Assembly: GCF_003268025.1 (NCBI RefSeq)
Contig: NZ_QLUW01000001.1
Location: 1,116,001 to 1,180,000, forward strand
Length of the DNA: 64,000 nt
Source of the DNA: Paenibacillus montanisoli
Lineage (GTDB): Bacteria > Bacillota > Bacilli > Paenibacillales > Paenibacillaceae
Direction: 5' to 3'
The position numbers were made by a program, and so were the translations under genes. The notes beneath the pieces were generated by a model that had not been told where the DNA came from, made no database searches, and worked only from the letters and a program-made list of their open reading frames with translations. This document shows positions 43,992 to 51,724 of this stretch, piece after piece. Numbering within the stretch: the stretch's first letter is position 1; each line of letters opens with the position of its first letter.

Positions 43992-44650
43992 AGACACTTA
44001 GCGGAGACACGATCGTAGTCGCAACCAAAAATGCAGGCAAGGTGCGGGAGTTCGCGCATGCGTTCGGCAAGCTGGGCAAGCAGGTCGTCAGCATGTTCGA
44101 TTATCCGAACCTGCCGGAAGTCGTTGAGGACGGTACGACATTCGCAGAGAATGCCCGTAAGAAGGCGCGGACCGTTGCGGAAGCGCTAGGCCTCCCGGTG
44201 CTGGCCGACGATTCCGGCCTTGAGGCGGCGGAGCTGGGCGGCGCGCCGGGCGTTTACTCGGCGCGCTATTCGGGCGAGGGCGCGACAGATGCCCGCAACA
44301 ACGCGAAGCTGCTGGCGGAGCTCGCCGCGGTCGCGGAGCGGCGGGACCGGGCGGGGCAAGGGCTGGAGCAGCTTTCGGACGGAACGAAGCTGCTCAGCGA
44401 AGCGCGCTTCGTCTGCGCGCTGGCGCTGTACGATCCGGGAACCGGCGAATTTGTCGAGAGCGAAGGGTTCGTTAGCGGCTGCATCATGGACAGCCCGCGC
44501 GGGGACGGCGGCTTCGGCTATGACCCGCTGTTCTACTTGAAGCAGCAGGGCAGAGGCATCGCCGAGCTGACCACGGAAGAGAAGCAGGCCATCAGCCACC
44601 GCGGCTCTGCGCTCTCCTCGCTTCTCGCGAAGTTAGAGAGCGGCGAATAG
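43988..44650 (+). CDS. rdgB: XTP/dITP diphosphatase (RdgB/HAM1 family)
   Basis: The 220-residue protein has [13 protein letters not shown] near the start, [23 protein letters not shown] and [12 protein letters not shown]. It hydrolyses non-canonical purine triphosphates to keep them out of nucleic acids. It has an insert of about 20 residues near residues 115-140 (ERRDRAGQG region) compared with typical members. The start overlaps the rph stop. Confidence 0.94.
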   Translation: MKTLSGDTIVVATKNAGKVREFAHAFGKLGKQVVSMFDYPNLPEVVEDGTTFAENARKKARTVAEALGLPVLADDSGLEAAELGGAPGVYSARYSGEGATDARNNAKLLAELAAVAERRDRAGQGLEQLSDGTKLLSEARFVCALALYDPGTGEFVESEGFVSGCIMDSPRGDGGFGYDPLFYLKQQGRGIAELTTEEKQAISHRGSALSSLLAKLESGE

Positions 44651-44762
44651 ACGGGGCATTTGAGCGGCACCACCGCGTGCCGAGAGCTTGAATTCGTACA
44701 TTCGGCTAGCATGAAACTAGGCTGAAAGTCGGAAAATCCGACGCTCACCTCCAAACACAATG

Positions 44763-44812
44763 AAAAACCGGACTGAGAGTCGATCGTATCGACTTTCAGT
44801 CCGGTTTTTTTT
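44763..44812. terminator. Bidirectional terminator downstream of rdgB and asnB
   Basis: CCGGACTGA-G-AGTCGAT pairs with ATCGACT-T-TCAGTCCGG around CGT, with A on the left and eight T on the right. Confidence 0.93.
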
Positions 44813-44820
44813 ATCCTGCT

Positions 44821-46665
44821 TTATCGGATAACGACCTTATACTCCCGCAGCCACATATCCACCTGCAGCAGGTACGCGAACAGCTGCGGACCGGACATCA
44901 GCTGGCCGAACCATGGCAGGTTGGTGCTGGCGGCTTCGGATTCCGCAAGCTCTCGGATTTTCTTCACGTTGATGAGCGATAACAGAGGGGAGGAGCCTTC
45001 GTTGATCACCTCGAGCAGCTGCTTGCGCACGGCATTCAAATAATTCGGGTTATGCGTCTTCGGATACGGGCTCTTCTTCCGGTAGAGCACGTCATGCGGC
45101 AGCACGCCTTCGAGCGCCAGGCGGAGAATGCCCTTCTCCCGGTCGCCGGCTGTCTTGACCTCCCACGGAATGTTGTACACATACTCCACGAGCCGATGGT
45201 CGCAATACGGTACGCGGACCTCAAGCCCGACCGCCATGCTCATCCGGTCCTTGCGGTCGAGCAGGGTAGGCATGAACCGTGTGATGTTCAAATAGGACAT
45301 CTGTCTCATTTTACGAGCGGCGGCGTCTTCGCCGTCCAAATGCGGCACCTCGGCGATCGCATCCGAATACCGGTCCCCGATATACTCGAGCGGCCGAATC
45401 CAGGCAGCTACATCCTGCGAGAGCAGGTCAGCCCGCATGCCGGCTGCAAGCGACCATGGGAACGTACCCGCATTAAGGGCGTCCTCGCGGTGGAACCACG
45501 GATAGCCGCCGAAGATTTCATCGGCCGCTTCCCCGGAGATTGCAACGGTAGCTTCCTTCTTAATCTCCCGGCAAAACAGCAGCAGGGACGAGTCGACATC
45601 CGCCATCCCCGGCAAATCCCGCGCGAGCATCGCCTCGCGCAGAGAAGCTACCAAATCCGGCGTGTCGAACACCATCGAATGATGAATCGTTCCAAGATGA
45701 GTCGTCATCCGCTCGATCCACGGCGCATCCGCATTGGGCTGGAACGCATGGGCCTTAAAATGTTTATCGTTATCGACATAATCGACGGAGAACGTATGCA
45801 CGACGCCTTGCCCCGTCTCATTGTAATAGTTGACGGCTAGCGATGTAAGCGCGCTTGAATCCAAACCGCCGGAGAGCAGCGTACAAAGCGGAACGTCGGA
45901 TATGAGCTGCCGTTCCACCGTATCTTTCAGCAACTCGCCGACCGTCTTGGCGGTTTCCTGGACATTTTCCGTATGAGGCTTGCTTTCCAGCTTCCAATAC
46001 GCACGGATGTTCAGCCCGGAACGGCTGTAGATCGCGCACTGGCCCGGCAGCAGCTCCGCCAGGTCGCGGTAAATACCGACGCCAGGAGTCCGCGCCGGTC
46101 CGACGATGAAGATTTCGGCGAGGCCCTCCGGCCCAACTTCCGGTTTAATAGCGGGATGAGCAAGCAGCGCCTTTGGCTCCGAACCGAACACCAGCCGCCC
46201 GAGCTGCTTCGCAAAGAAGAACGGCTTTACGCCCAGCCGGTCGCGGGCCATGAACAGATGCTGCTCTTTCGAATCCCACAACGCGAAAGCAAAGATGCCG
46301 TTGAACTTCTCTACGCAGGAAGGCCCCCATTCCATGTAGGCGACGAGCAGCACTTCGGTGTCGCAGGTGGTCGTAAAGCGCCGGCCGCGGCCTTCCAGCT
46401 CTTTTTTCAGTTCTAGCGCATTATACAGCTCTCCGTTGTAAACAAGGACATACATATCGTCATCCGACGTACGAATCATCGGCTGCGCACCGTTCGCAGG
46501 ATCGATGACGGAAAGTCTCCGGTGGCCTAGCGCACAATGCGGCGAGATCCAAGTTCCGGAGGCATCCGGGCCGCGGTTTGCCAGCGTTCCGGTCATTTTC
46601 TCGAGAATGTTGGATTGTTTCGTCAGGTCATCGGTCCAATCGATCCAGCCCGTGAATCCACACAT
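44821..46665 (-). CDS. asnB: Asparagine synthetase (glutamine-hydrolysing)
   Basis: The 614-residue protein has an N-terminal class II glutamine amidotransferase domain and a C-terminal ATP-pyrophosphatase domain with the SGGLDSSAL motif. The start is placed at the ATG at 46665 so that Cys2 (Met-Cys-Gly-Phe) becomes the N-terminal nucleophile; the upstream AAAGGA supports this, and an ATG three codons earlier is too close to it. It makes asparagine from aspartate and ATP with glutamine as nitrogen donor. It is monocistronic and divergent from two small unknown genes. Confidence 0.95.
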   Translation of the reverse strand: MCGFTGWIDWTDDLTKQSNILEKMTGTLANRGPDASGTWISPHCALGHRRLSVIDPANGAQPMIRTSDDDMYVLVYNGELYNALELKKELEGRGRRFTTTCDTEVLLVAYMEWGPSCVEKFNGIFAFALWDSKEQHLFMARDRLGVKPFFFAKQLGRLVFGSEPKALLAHPAIKPEVGPEGLAEIFIVGPARTPGVGIYRDLAELLPGQCAIYSRSGLNIRAYWKLESKPHTENVQETAKTVGELLKDTVERQLISDVPLCTLLSGGLDSSALTSLAVNYYNETGQGVVHTFSVDYVDNDKHFKAHAFQPNADAPWIERMTTHLGTIHHSMVFDTPDLVASLREAMLARDLPGMADVDSSLLLFCREIKKEATVAISGEAADEIFGGYPWFHREDALNAGTFPWSLAAGMRADLLSQDVAAWIRPLEYIGDRYSDAIAEVPHLDGEDAAARKMRQMSYLNITRFMPTLLDRKDRMSMAVGLEVRVPYCDHRLVEYVYNIPWEVKTAGDREKGILRLALEGVLPHDVLYRKKSPYPKTHNPNYLNAVRKQLLEVINEGSSPLLSLINVKKIRELAESEAASTNLPWFGQLMSGPQLFAYLLQVDMWLREYKVVIR

Positions 46666-46785
46666 GGTGCTCATTCCTTTCTCATATGACTCAAAAACAG
46701 CGATACTAGGATGGTTATGCGAAAAATATGGATAAAATGTCTGTCCGCAGGGGGATGCTAGAGCAATGAAGGAGGGTGTTTTCAT

Positions 46786-47139
46786 ATGGTCAATGATCAC
46801 GATGAGTCATATTACGCACGCAAACCATATTATGTGTCCGTACAGGCAGGCTCTATCTTAGAGGATCCCGAGGCAGCCGCTTACGAGCTGGCTATTACTG
46901 CGAATGAAGAGGAATTGAACCGGCTGCAAGAGCTGTTCGAAGAGTATGCGACGATGGATGAAGCGCAGACCGGGCATTTTTTCATCACGCCGTACAGCTC
47001 GGCATCCGATCGGCAAATGAATGCGGGCACCGACGGGATTCTCATCGATATCTACCGGCTCTTGTACGAGCTGGGTACGCCAGAGACGAAAAATCACATC
47101 GCCACGATGGGGCTGTTTCGTGAAGGGAGTTTGAGATGA
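46786..47139 (+). CDS. Small unknown protein, first of a coupled pair
   Basis: I do not recognise this 117-residue protein. It is acidic, without a signal peptide, with a mostly alpha/beta composition. GAAGGAGGG precedes the ATG. It is followed by a second unknown gene with a four-base overlap (ATGA), so the two are likely to function together. Both are divergent from asnB. Confidence 0.75.
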   Translation: MVNDHDESYYARKPYYVSVQAGSILEDPEAAAYELAITANEEELNRLQELFEEYATMDEAQTGHFFITPYSSASDRQMNAGTDGILIDIYRLLYELGTPETKNHIATMGLFREGSLR

Positions 47140-47483
47140 ACGTGACGGATGCACGCGTTAGACGCGCAACGGACCGCGAGGGCATTCACTGCTGCGAGGT
47201 GGAAGTGCATACGGATGATGCCGAAACGCCTGAGCTCCTCGCTTATTTCGGCGCGTCCTTTGATAACGACTACGATATGATTGCGGTCGTGAAAAACGAT
47301 GCAAAGTCTGAAATCGATTGGTATGACAATAACATGCATACCGCGTTTACCGATGTGTCTGAGGAGCTGTTTGACACGCCGACGATGAAAACCGACTGGG
47401 GCAGGCGGGAGACGTTCAAGGAGCAGGTGCTTTCCTATCCCGGCATTCGCGCGGAGATCGGCCGGCTGATGGACTGGTCGTAA
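47136..47483 (+). CDS. Small unknown protein, second of a coupled pair
   Basis: I do not recognise this 115-residue protein. It starts at ATG 47136 overlapping the previous stop (ATGA) and reads as a compact, acidic, soluble protein with blocks LAYFGASFDNDYDM and CCEVEVHTDD. The four-base overlap indicates coupled translation. It carries no membrane or signal segment. A partner or two-subunit complex is the best guess. Confidence 0.7.
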   Translation: MNVTDARVRRATDREGIHCCEVEVHTDDAETPELLAYFGASFDNDYDMIAVVKNDAKSEIDWYDNNMHTAFTDVSEELFDTPTMKTDWGRRETFKEQVLSYPGIRAEIGRLMDWS

Positions 47484-47575
47484 AATTTCCCGCCTCATTC
47501 GCTGTGGTCCATGTTACAATATTGGCATAGACGACCATTTTCACCGACCAGTCCGTGTAGGAGGCGAATAGCCTG

Positions 47576-48907
47576 ATGGGAACGACATTAGTTCGAAATG
47601 CGACCATTGTCACCATGAACAAACAGGACGAAATTTTGGTTGGCGATTTGCTGATTCAAGATGATGCTATTGCAGCTGTGGGCGGTCAAATCACGAATTT
47701 CGATCCCGCAACGACGACGATCGTGGAAGCAAAAGGGAGGCTTTTGCTCCCGGGCTTCGTGCAAACCCACATTCATTTATGCCAAACGATCTTCCGTGGA
47801 CGGGCAGATGATATGGCGCTGATGGATTGGCTGCGCACAAGGGTGTGGCCGCTGGAGGCCGCGCATGACGAAGAATCCGTCTATTACTCGGCGCTGCTAG
47901 GTATCGGAGAGCTGCTGAAGAGCGGGACGACGACCATCCTGGATATGGAGACAGTCAACCATACCGATTTCGCGTTCCAGGCTATGGCTAGCAGCGGGAT
48001 TCGCGCTATCTCCGGCAAAGTAATGATGGATGACGGGGGAGACGTTCCCGCGGGCTTGCAGGAGAAGACGGCCCAATCGATCGCGGAGAGCACGGCGCTT
48101 CTGGAGAAGTGGCACGGTCATGACGGCGGACGGATCGGCTATGCGTACTGCCCGCGGTTTGTCGTCTCCTGCTCGGAGCAGCTGCTCAAGGAAGTGCGAG
48201 ACTTATCGTTTCACTATAAAGTGCTTGTCCACACGCATGCGGCCGAGAACCGCGAGGAGATCGAGATCGTCATGCGCCGGCGGGGCATGCGCAATATCGT
48301 TTATTTGGACCACATCGGTTTGACTTCGCCGCGATTGGTGCTTGCGCACTGTATTTGGCTGGATGATGAAGAAAAAGATATTTTGAAGCGGACCGGGACC
48401 CGAATGACCCATTGCCCCGGCTCCAATCTGAAGTTGTCGTCGGGTATCGCATTAGTGCCGGAGCTGCTGGACCATGGGGTCGTGATGGGCATTGGGGCGG
48501 ACGGGGCGCCATGCAACAATACGCTCGACATGTTTCAGGAAATGAGGCTGACTGCGCTTCTGCATAAAGTGCGATGCGGTCCTGAATCGATGAACGCCCG
48601 AACCGTGCTGCGGATGGCGACTATCGGCGGCGCGGAAACGATCGGCCTGGATCATCTGATCGGAAGCATCGAGCCAGGCAAGAAAGCGGACTTGGTCATG
48701 CTGGACTTGAACGACTTCCATACCTTTCCTTCCTATGAGGCAGATCCCTATTCCAGAGTGGTGTATGCCGCTTCCAGGGGGAATGTGTCCCAAGTTTGGG
48801 TGAACGGGAAGCTGGTCGTGGAGCGCGGCCGGGTGCTCACGATCGATAAGCGCCTCGTTCTGCGCGAAGCGGACCGGTCGATCGCGCGGCTGCTGAAGCG
48901 GATATAA
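47576..48907 (+). CDS. Amidohydrolase, 5'-deoxyadenosine/methylthioadenosine deaminase type
   Basis: The 443-residue protein is a subtype III amidohydrolase with a zinc site: HIH (in QTHIHLCQT), a later HTHAAE and LAHC, and the Asp in IGADGAPCNN. It resembles deaminases for 5'-deoxyadenosine, methylthioadenosine and S-adenosylhomocysteine. TAGGAGG lies 11 bases before the ATG. It has its own terminator, and no methionine-salvage genes are near, so a substrate outside that route is possible. Confidence 0.85.
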   Translation: MGTTLVRNATIVTMNKQDEILVGDLLIQDDAIAAVGGQITNFDPATTTIVEAKGRLLLPGFVQTHIHLCQTIFRGRADDMALMDWLRTRVWPLEAAHDEESVYYSALLGIGELLKSGTTTILDMETVNHTDFAFQAMASSGIRAISGKVMMDDGGDVPAGLQEKTAQSIAESTALLEKWHGHDGGRIGYAYCPRFVVSCSEQLLKEVRDLSFHYKVLVHTHAAENREEIEIVMRRRGMRNIVYLDHIGLTSPRLVLAHCIWLDDEEKDILKRTGTRMTHCPGSNLKLSSGIALVPELLDHGVVMGIGADGAPCNNTLDMFQEMRLTALLHKVRCGPESMNARTVLRMATIGGAETIGLDHLIGSIEPGKKADLVMLDLNDFHTFPSYEADPYSRVVYAASRGNVSQVWVNGKLVVERGRVLTIDKRLVLREADRSIARLLKRI

Positions 48908-48915
48908 CAATAACA

Positions 48916-48963
48916 AAAACCGGCCCGAACGACATCGGAGGGATGTCTTGCGGGCCGGTTTTC
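48916..48963. terminator. Bidirectional terminator
   Basis: AAAACCGGCCCG pairs with CGGGCCGGTTTT, with an inner CATC/GATG, between converging genes. Confidence 0.85.
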
Positions 48964-48986
48964 ATGTTTGTTACGGTGAAAATAAG

Positions 48987-49868
48987 TTAACCGTTCACGA
49001 TTTCCCCGCCGTTGATATGCAGCACTTGTCCGCTCATATACGACGAGTCCTCGCAGGCGAGATAAACATAGGCCGGTGCAAGCTCTTCCGGCTGCCCCGC
49101 ACGCTTCATCGGCGTGTCCGAGCCGAATTTCGCCACCGTCTTCTCGTCGAAGGTCGACGGAATGAGCGGCGTCCAGATCGGGCCAGGCGCGACGGCATTC
49201 ACGCGAATGCCCTGAGCGACCACATTCATTGCAAGCGAACGGGTAAAGGCGACCTGCGCCCCTTTCGTAGACGAATAGTCCAGCAGATCCTTGCTGCCAT
49301 GGTAGGCCGTAATGGAGGCCGTATTAATGATCGCCGAGCCTTGCTTCAGATGCGGCATGGCCGCTTGGGTCATATAAAACATGCCGAACACGTTCGTTTT
49401 GAACGTTTGCTCCAGCTGCTGCGGCGTAATGAGCTCAATGGACTCCTTCGGATGCTGTTCGGCGGCATTGTTAACGACGATATCAAGTCCGCCCAATTGG
49501 GAGGTCGTCTCATAGACCGCCTTCTTACAGAAGGCTGGGTCGCCGATATCGCCTGCAATCGTCAAGCATTTTCGGCCTAAGGCTTCGATCTTGCTTTTGA
49601 TTTCGCTCGCGTCGCCGTGCTCATCCAGATAGACGATAGCTACGTCCGCGCCTTCTTTTGCATACATATACGACACCGCACGGCCAATGCCGCTGTCGCC
49701 CCCGGTGACGATGGCTACCTTGCCCGCCAGCTTGCCCGCCGGCTTATAATTGGCGGATTCAAACTGCGGCTTTGGCGTCATTTCGCTCTCAAGCCCTGGC
49801 TGTTGATTTTGGTGCTGAGGCGGGAACGATGACGGCCTCTGAGGTGATTGCTGCTGATTGGATGCCAT
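48987..49868 (-). CDS. SDR oxidoreductase, general-stress type (YhdF/YdaD-like)
   Basis: The 293-residue protein is a classical short-chain dehydrogenase: TGGDSGIG binding loop, NNAA and the Tyr-x3-Lys active site in YSSTK. A Pro/Gln-rich N-terminal tail of about 30 residues precedes the fold, as in the general stress group of B. subtilis (YdaD, YhdF). AAAGGAG precedes the ATG. Two minus-strand terminators lie upstream of it, after the tRNA genes, so it has an independent promoter. The substrate is unknown. Confidence 0.87.
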   Translation of the reverse strand: MASNQQQSPQRPSSFPPQHQNQQPGLESEMTPKPQFESANYKPAGKLAGKVAIVTGGDSGIGRAVSYMYAKEGADVAIVYLDEHGDASEIKSKIEALGRKCLTIAGDIGDPAFCKKAVYETTSQLGGLDIVVNNAAEQHPKESIELITPQQLEQTFKTNVFGMFYMTQAAMPHLKQGSAIINTASITAYHGSKDLLDYSSTKGAQVAFTRSLAMNVVAQGIRVNAVAPGPIWTPLIPSTFDEKTVAKFGSDTPMKRAGQPEELAPAYVYLACEDSSYMSGQVLHINGGEIVNG

Positions 49869-49929
49869 TAACGCATACCACTCCTTTCAAGGGAATAGGG
49901 TGCGTCATTTGAGAGGTGTTCATTCAGCG

Positions 49930-49974
49930 AAAAAGCCTCCCGATTCCCCGAGCGGGGCTCGAATTCGGAAGGCT
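49930..49974 (-). terminator. Minus-strand terminator, second after tRNA-Arg
   Basis: On the minus strand AGCCT and CCGA pair across a GCCCC/GGGG inner stem, followed by a T tract. It follows another terminator, giving tandem termination before the SDR gene. Confidence 0.75.
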
Positions 49975-50022
49975 GGTTGCCGCGGTTTTAACGGACAGTC
50001 CGTTAGTAAATCAGAATCTTAA

Positions 50023-50062
50023 CAAAAAAGCCTCAAAACCCGAGGCTGCTGGGTTTTGAGGC
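50023..50062 (-). terminator. Minus-strand terminator after tRNA-Arg
   Basis: GCCTCAAAACCC (50030-50041) pairs with GGGTTTTGAGGC (50051-50062), with T on the minus strand at 50024-50029. It starts 25 bases after the tRNA end. Confidence 0.93.
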
Positions 50063-50086
50063 GATATGGATTTAGTCTTAAAGTTA

Positions 50087-50163
50087 TGGCGTCCCAGGAG
50101 GGATTCGAACCCCCGACAACACGCTTAGAAGGCGTGTGCTCTATCCAACTGAGCTACTGGGAC
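50087..50163 (-). tRNA. tRNA-Arg (anticodon TCT)
   Basis: Read on the minus strand, the acceptor stem GTCCCAG/CTGGGAC, D arm, anticodon arm ACACGC-CTTCTAA-GCGTGT, T arm with GGTTCGAATCC, discriminator G and an encoded CCA are all present (77 nt). The anticodon TCT reads AGA/AGG arginine codons. A TTGCCA/TATAAT promoter lies upstream and a terminator downstream. Confidence 0.97.
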
Positions 50164-50174
50164 GCGTAAGTAAG

Positions 50175-50204
50175 ATTATAGCATGCGTTTTCGGAAGATG
50201 GCAA
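50175..50204 (-). promoter_or_regulatory. Promoter of tRNA-Arg
   Basis: On the minus strand TTGCCA (50204-50199) and TATAAT (50180-50175) are separated by 18 bases, about 11 bases before the tRNA 5' end. Confidence 0.7.
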
Positions 50205-50274
50205 GTAGGTTTTCGGAAAAAAATTTACGCAAAGTAAAAGTACAGCGAAAACCTCGATCCGTGAATGCTATTGA

Positions 50275-50304
50275 AAATAAAAAAGCCTTGTTGTGCAAGG
50301 CTTT
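50275..50304 (-). terminator. Minus-strand terminator after tRNA-Gly
   Basis: AAAGCCTTG and CAAGGCTTT pair around a five-base loop and are followed by a T run on the minus strand. It ends transcription from tRNA-Gly about 175 bases after the tRNA. Confidence 0.8.
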
Positions 50305-50310
50305 CGTTGA

Positions 50311-50480
50311 CAGATCGGGTGAAGGGAATATTCGGAATCTTTTTCATCTTGAGGATCACGATGTGTAAGGAGAATTCCGACGCTCGTCCTGTTGAGCCTT
50401 ACCTATCAAGGCTCTAGGGGACGGTCGAACCCATTGAGGGTTCTCTTCCCAAACCTTTCATCATGTTATATATATCATTA
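50311..50480 (-). other. Transcribed-looking spacer downstream of tRNA-Gly with two hairpins
   Basis: This stretch lies between the tRNA-Gly 3' end and its terminator. It contains two perfect hairpins: GAGCCTT/AAGGCTC (50394-50414) and GAACCC/GGGTTC (50427-50443). No coding frame with a ribosome site is evident. It may be a structured trailer or a small RNA processed from the tRNA transcript. Confidence 0.35.
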
Positions 50481-50554
50481 TGGAGCGGGTGAAGGGAATC
50501 GAACCCTCGCCTCAAGCTTGGGAAGCTGGCGTTCTGCCATTGAACTACACCCGC
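50481..50554 (-). tRNA. tRNA-Gly (anticodon CCC)
   Basis: Minus-strand sequence has acceptor GCGGGTG/CACCCGC, D arm, anticodon arm CCAGC-TTCCCAA-GCTTG, T arm with GGTTCGATTCC, discriminator T and encoded CCA. The anticodon is CCC, reading GGG. The second pair of the anticodon stem is a C-T mismatch, which is unusual. Confidence 0.93.
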
Positions 50555-50574
50555 GCATATAACAGAGTAGTCAA

Positions 50575-50603
50575 ATAATAGCACAGCACAAAATGGAAAT
50601 CAA
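50575..50603 (-). promoter_or_regulatory. Promoter of tRNA-Gly
   Basis: On the minus strand TTGATT (50603-50598) and TATTAT (50580-50575) are spaced by 17 bases, about 20 bases before the tRNA. Confidence 0.75.
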
Positions 50604-50686
50604 CCGCTCAGAGTGATATAATCGAACTCTAACTATACATAATTGCGCATTGCTGCAGGCATTTTGACGAAGAAGGCGGTGATTCT

Positions 50687-51625
50687 ATTACAAGCTCGGG
50701 CCCCTCGCAGGGTGACAATAAAGAGAATGTCTATTTATTTCCAAACATGCTGGACCAGTATCAGAACCAGCTGACGCGCATGCTGGAGTCCGAACAATAT
50801 GGAGAAGCCAAAGAACTGCTTCGCTTCCTGCTGAATTGTCAGGGCGAAGAGAAGCGCCATTACGAAGAATGGAGCAATTTATTGGCCTGGCTGGAGGTCG
50901 CTTTTCCTTCCTATGAAGGCTCGAATAGCAGCATACATACGATTGATCCGAATGGCGGCGAGGATGAGGAATCGTTCCGCCAGGAAGCGCTTAGTCCCGC
51001 TGAATACGACGAAGAGTACGTGCAGCAAGTGCTCTATATCATGCAGCACCATCCGGTTCCCGATCAGCAAATTTTGGCGCTTGAACGGGCAGCTTACTTG
51101 CAGCACCCAACGGTTGACGAGACGATCATCACCTGGCTGACTGGCAATGCGCTGCATCCGGCACTGCAGTTTAAAGCGCTGCAATGCTTGAAGAAACGCG
51201 GCGTAACCGGCATCATCGGCTTGGAGCGGCTCGGCGAGCAGGTTGAACTGGAGATCGAAGCGACACCGCTTTCGATGGATGATTTTCCGCCGGTGGTTAC
51301 AAGGGTCGTCGAGCGGGTAGAATCGGTAACGGAGGTTATCGAGGCGTCGCTGCCTCATTTTGCTAAAGAGCTGTGGAAAGAATGCCTGCAATGCTTATAC
51401 GGAACGTCAGCCTATAACCGGCTGCAATCGGACGACGATGAAACGGTGGACTGTTACTCGGCCGCGCTTCATCAAGTGCTCGAGCTGTCACTATATGGAA
51501 GAGTGAATGACGACGATGTGCGGGAAACTTACGGAATTACGGATTCGCTTCGGTTCCGTTACGAGCAGGCATGCAGGTCGTTGCGGCAGATCGCACAATT
51601 TAAATTGGACGGTGATGACGGCTAG
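50687..51625 (+). CDS. Protein upstream of tig (ysoA position), probable ATT start
   Basis: A 312-residue acidic, helical, repeat-like protein is read from ATT 50687. The near-perfect ribosome site AAGGCGGTGA ends just before it at ideal distance, while the first ATG at 50747 has no ribosome site. The codons between the two are in frame. The gene occupies the place of B. subtilis ysoA (a TPR-repeat protein) in front of tig. I cannot see clear TPR units, and the central region (about residues 110-230) looks HEAT-like. The function is unknown. ATG 50747 remains an alternative start. Confidence 0.65.
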   Translation: MTSSGPSQGDNKENVYLFPNMLDQYQNQLTRMLESEQYGEAKELLRFLLNCQGEEKRHYEEWSNLLAWLEVAFPSYEGSNSSIHTIDPNGGEDEESFRQEALSPAEYDEEYVQQVLYIMQHHPVPDQQILALERAAYLQHPTVDETIITWLTGNALHPALQFKALQCLKKRGVTGIIGLERLGEQVELEIEATPLSMDDFPPVVTRVVERVESVTEVIEASLPHFAKELWKECLQCLYGTSAYNRLQSDDDETVDCYSAALHQVLELSLYGRVNDDDVRETYGITDSLRFRYEQACRSLRQIAQFKLDGDDG

Positions 51626-51627
51626 TC

Positions 51628-51656
51628 TTGAAATCGATGAAATTGTTGAGTATAAT
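51628..51656 (+). promoter_or_regulatory. Sigma-A promoter for tig
   Basis: TTGAAA at 51628-51633 and a perfect TATAAT at 51651-51656 are spaced by 17 bases, just after the previous stop codon. Confidence 0.85.
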
Positions 51657-51724
51657 AGAATGGTTTATTACGGTGAAAGATCTGACGCATCAGCGTTATT
51701 TAATCTTGGAGGGGAAAGCATAAC

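Noticed and set aside
50183-50368. 61-codon frame between the two tRNA genes
   Set aside because: It lacks a ribosome site and runs over the tRNA-Arg promoter region and a terminator stem.
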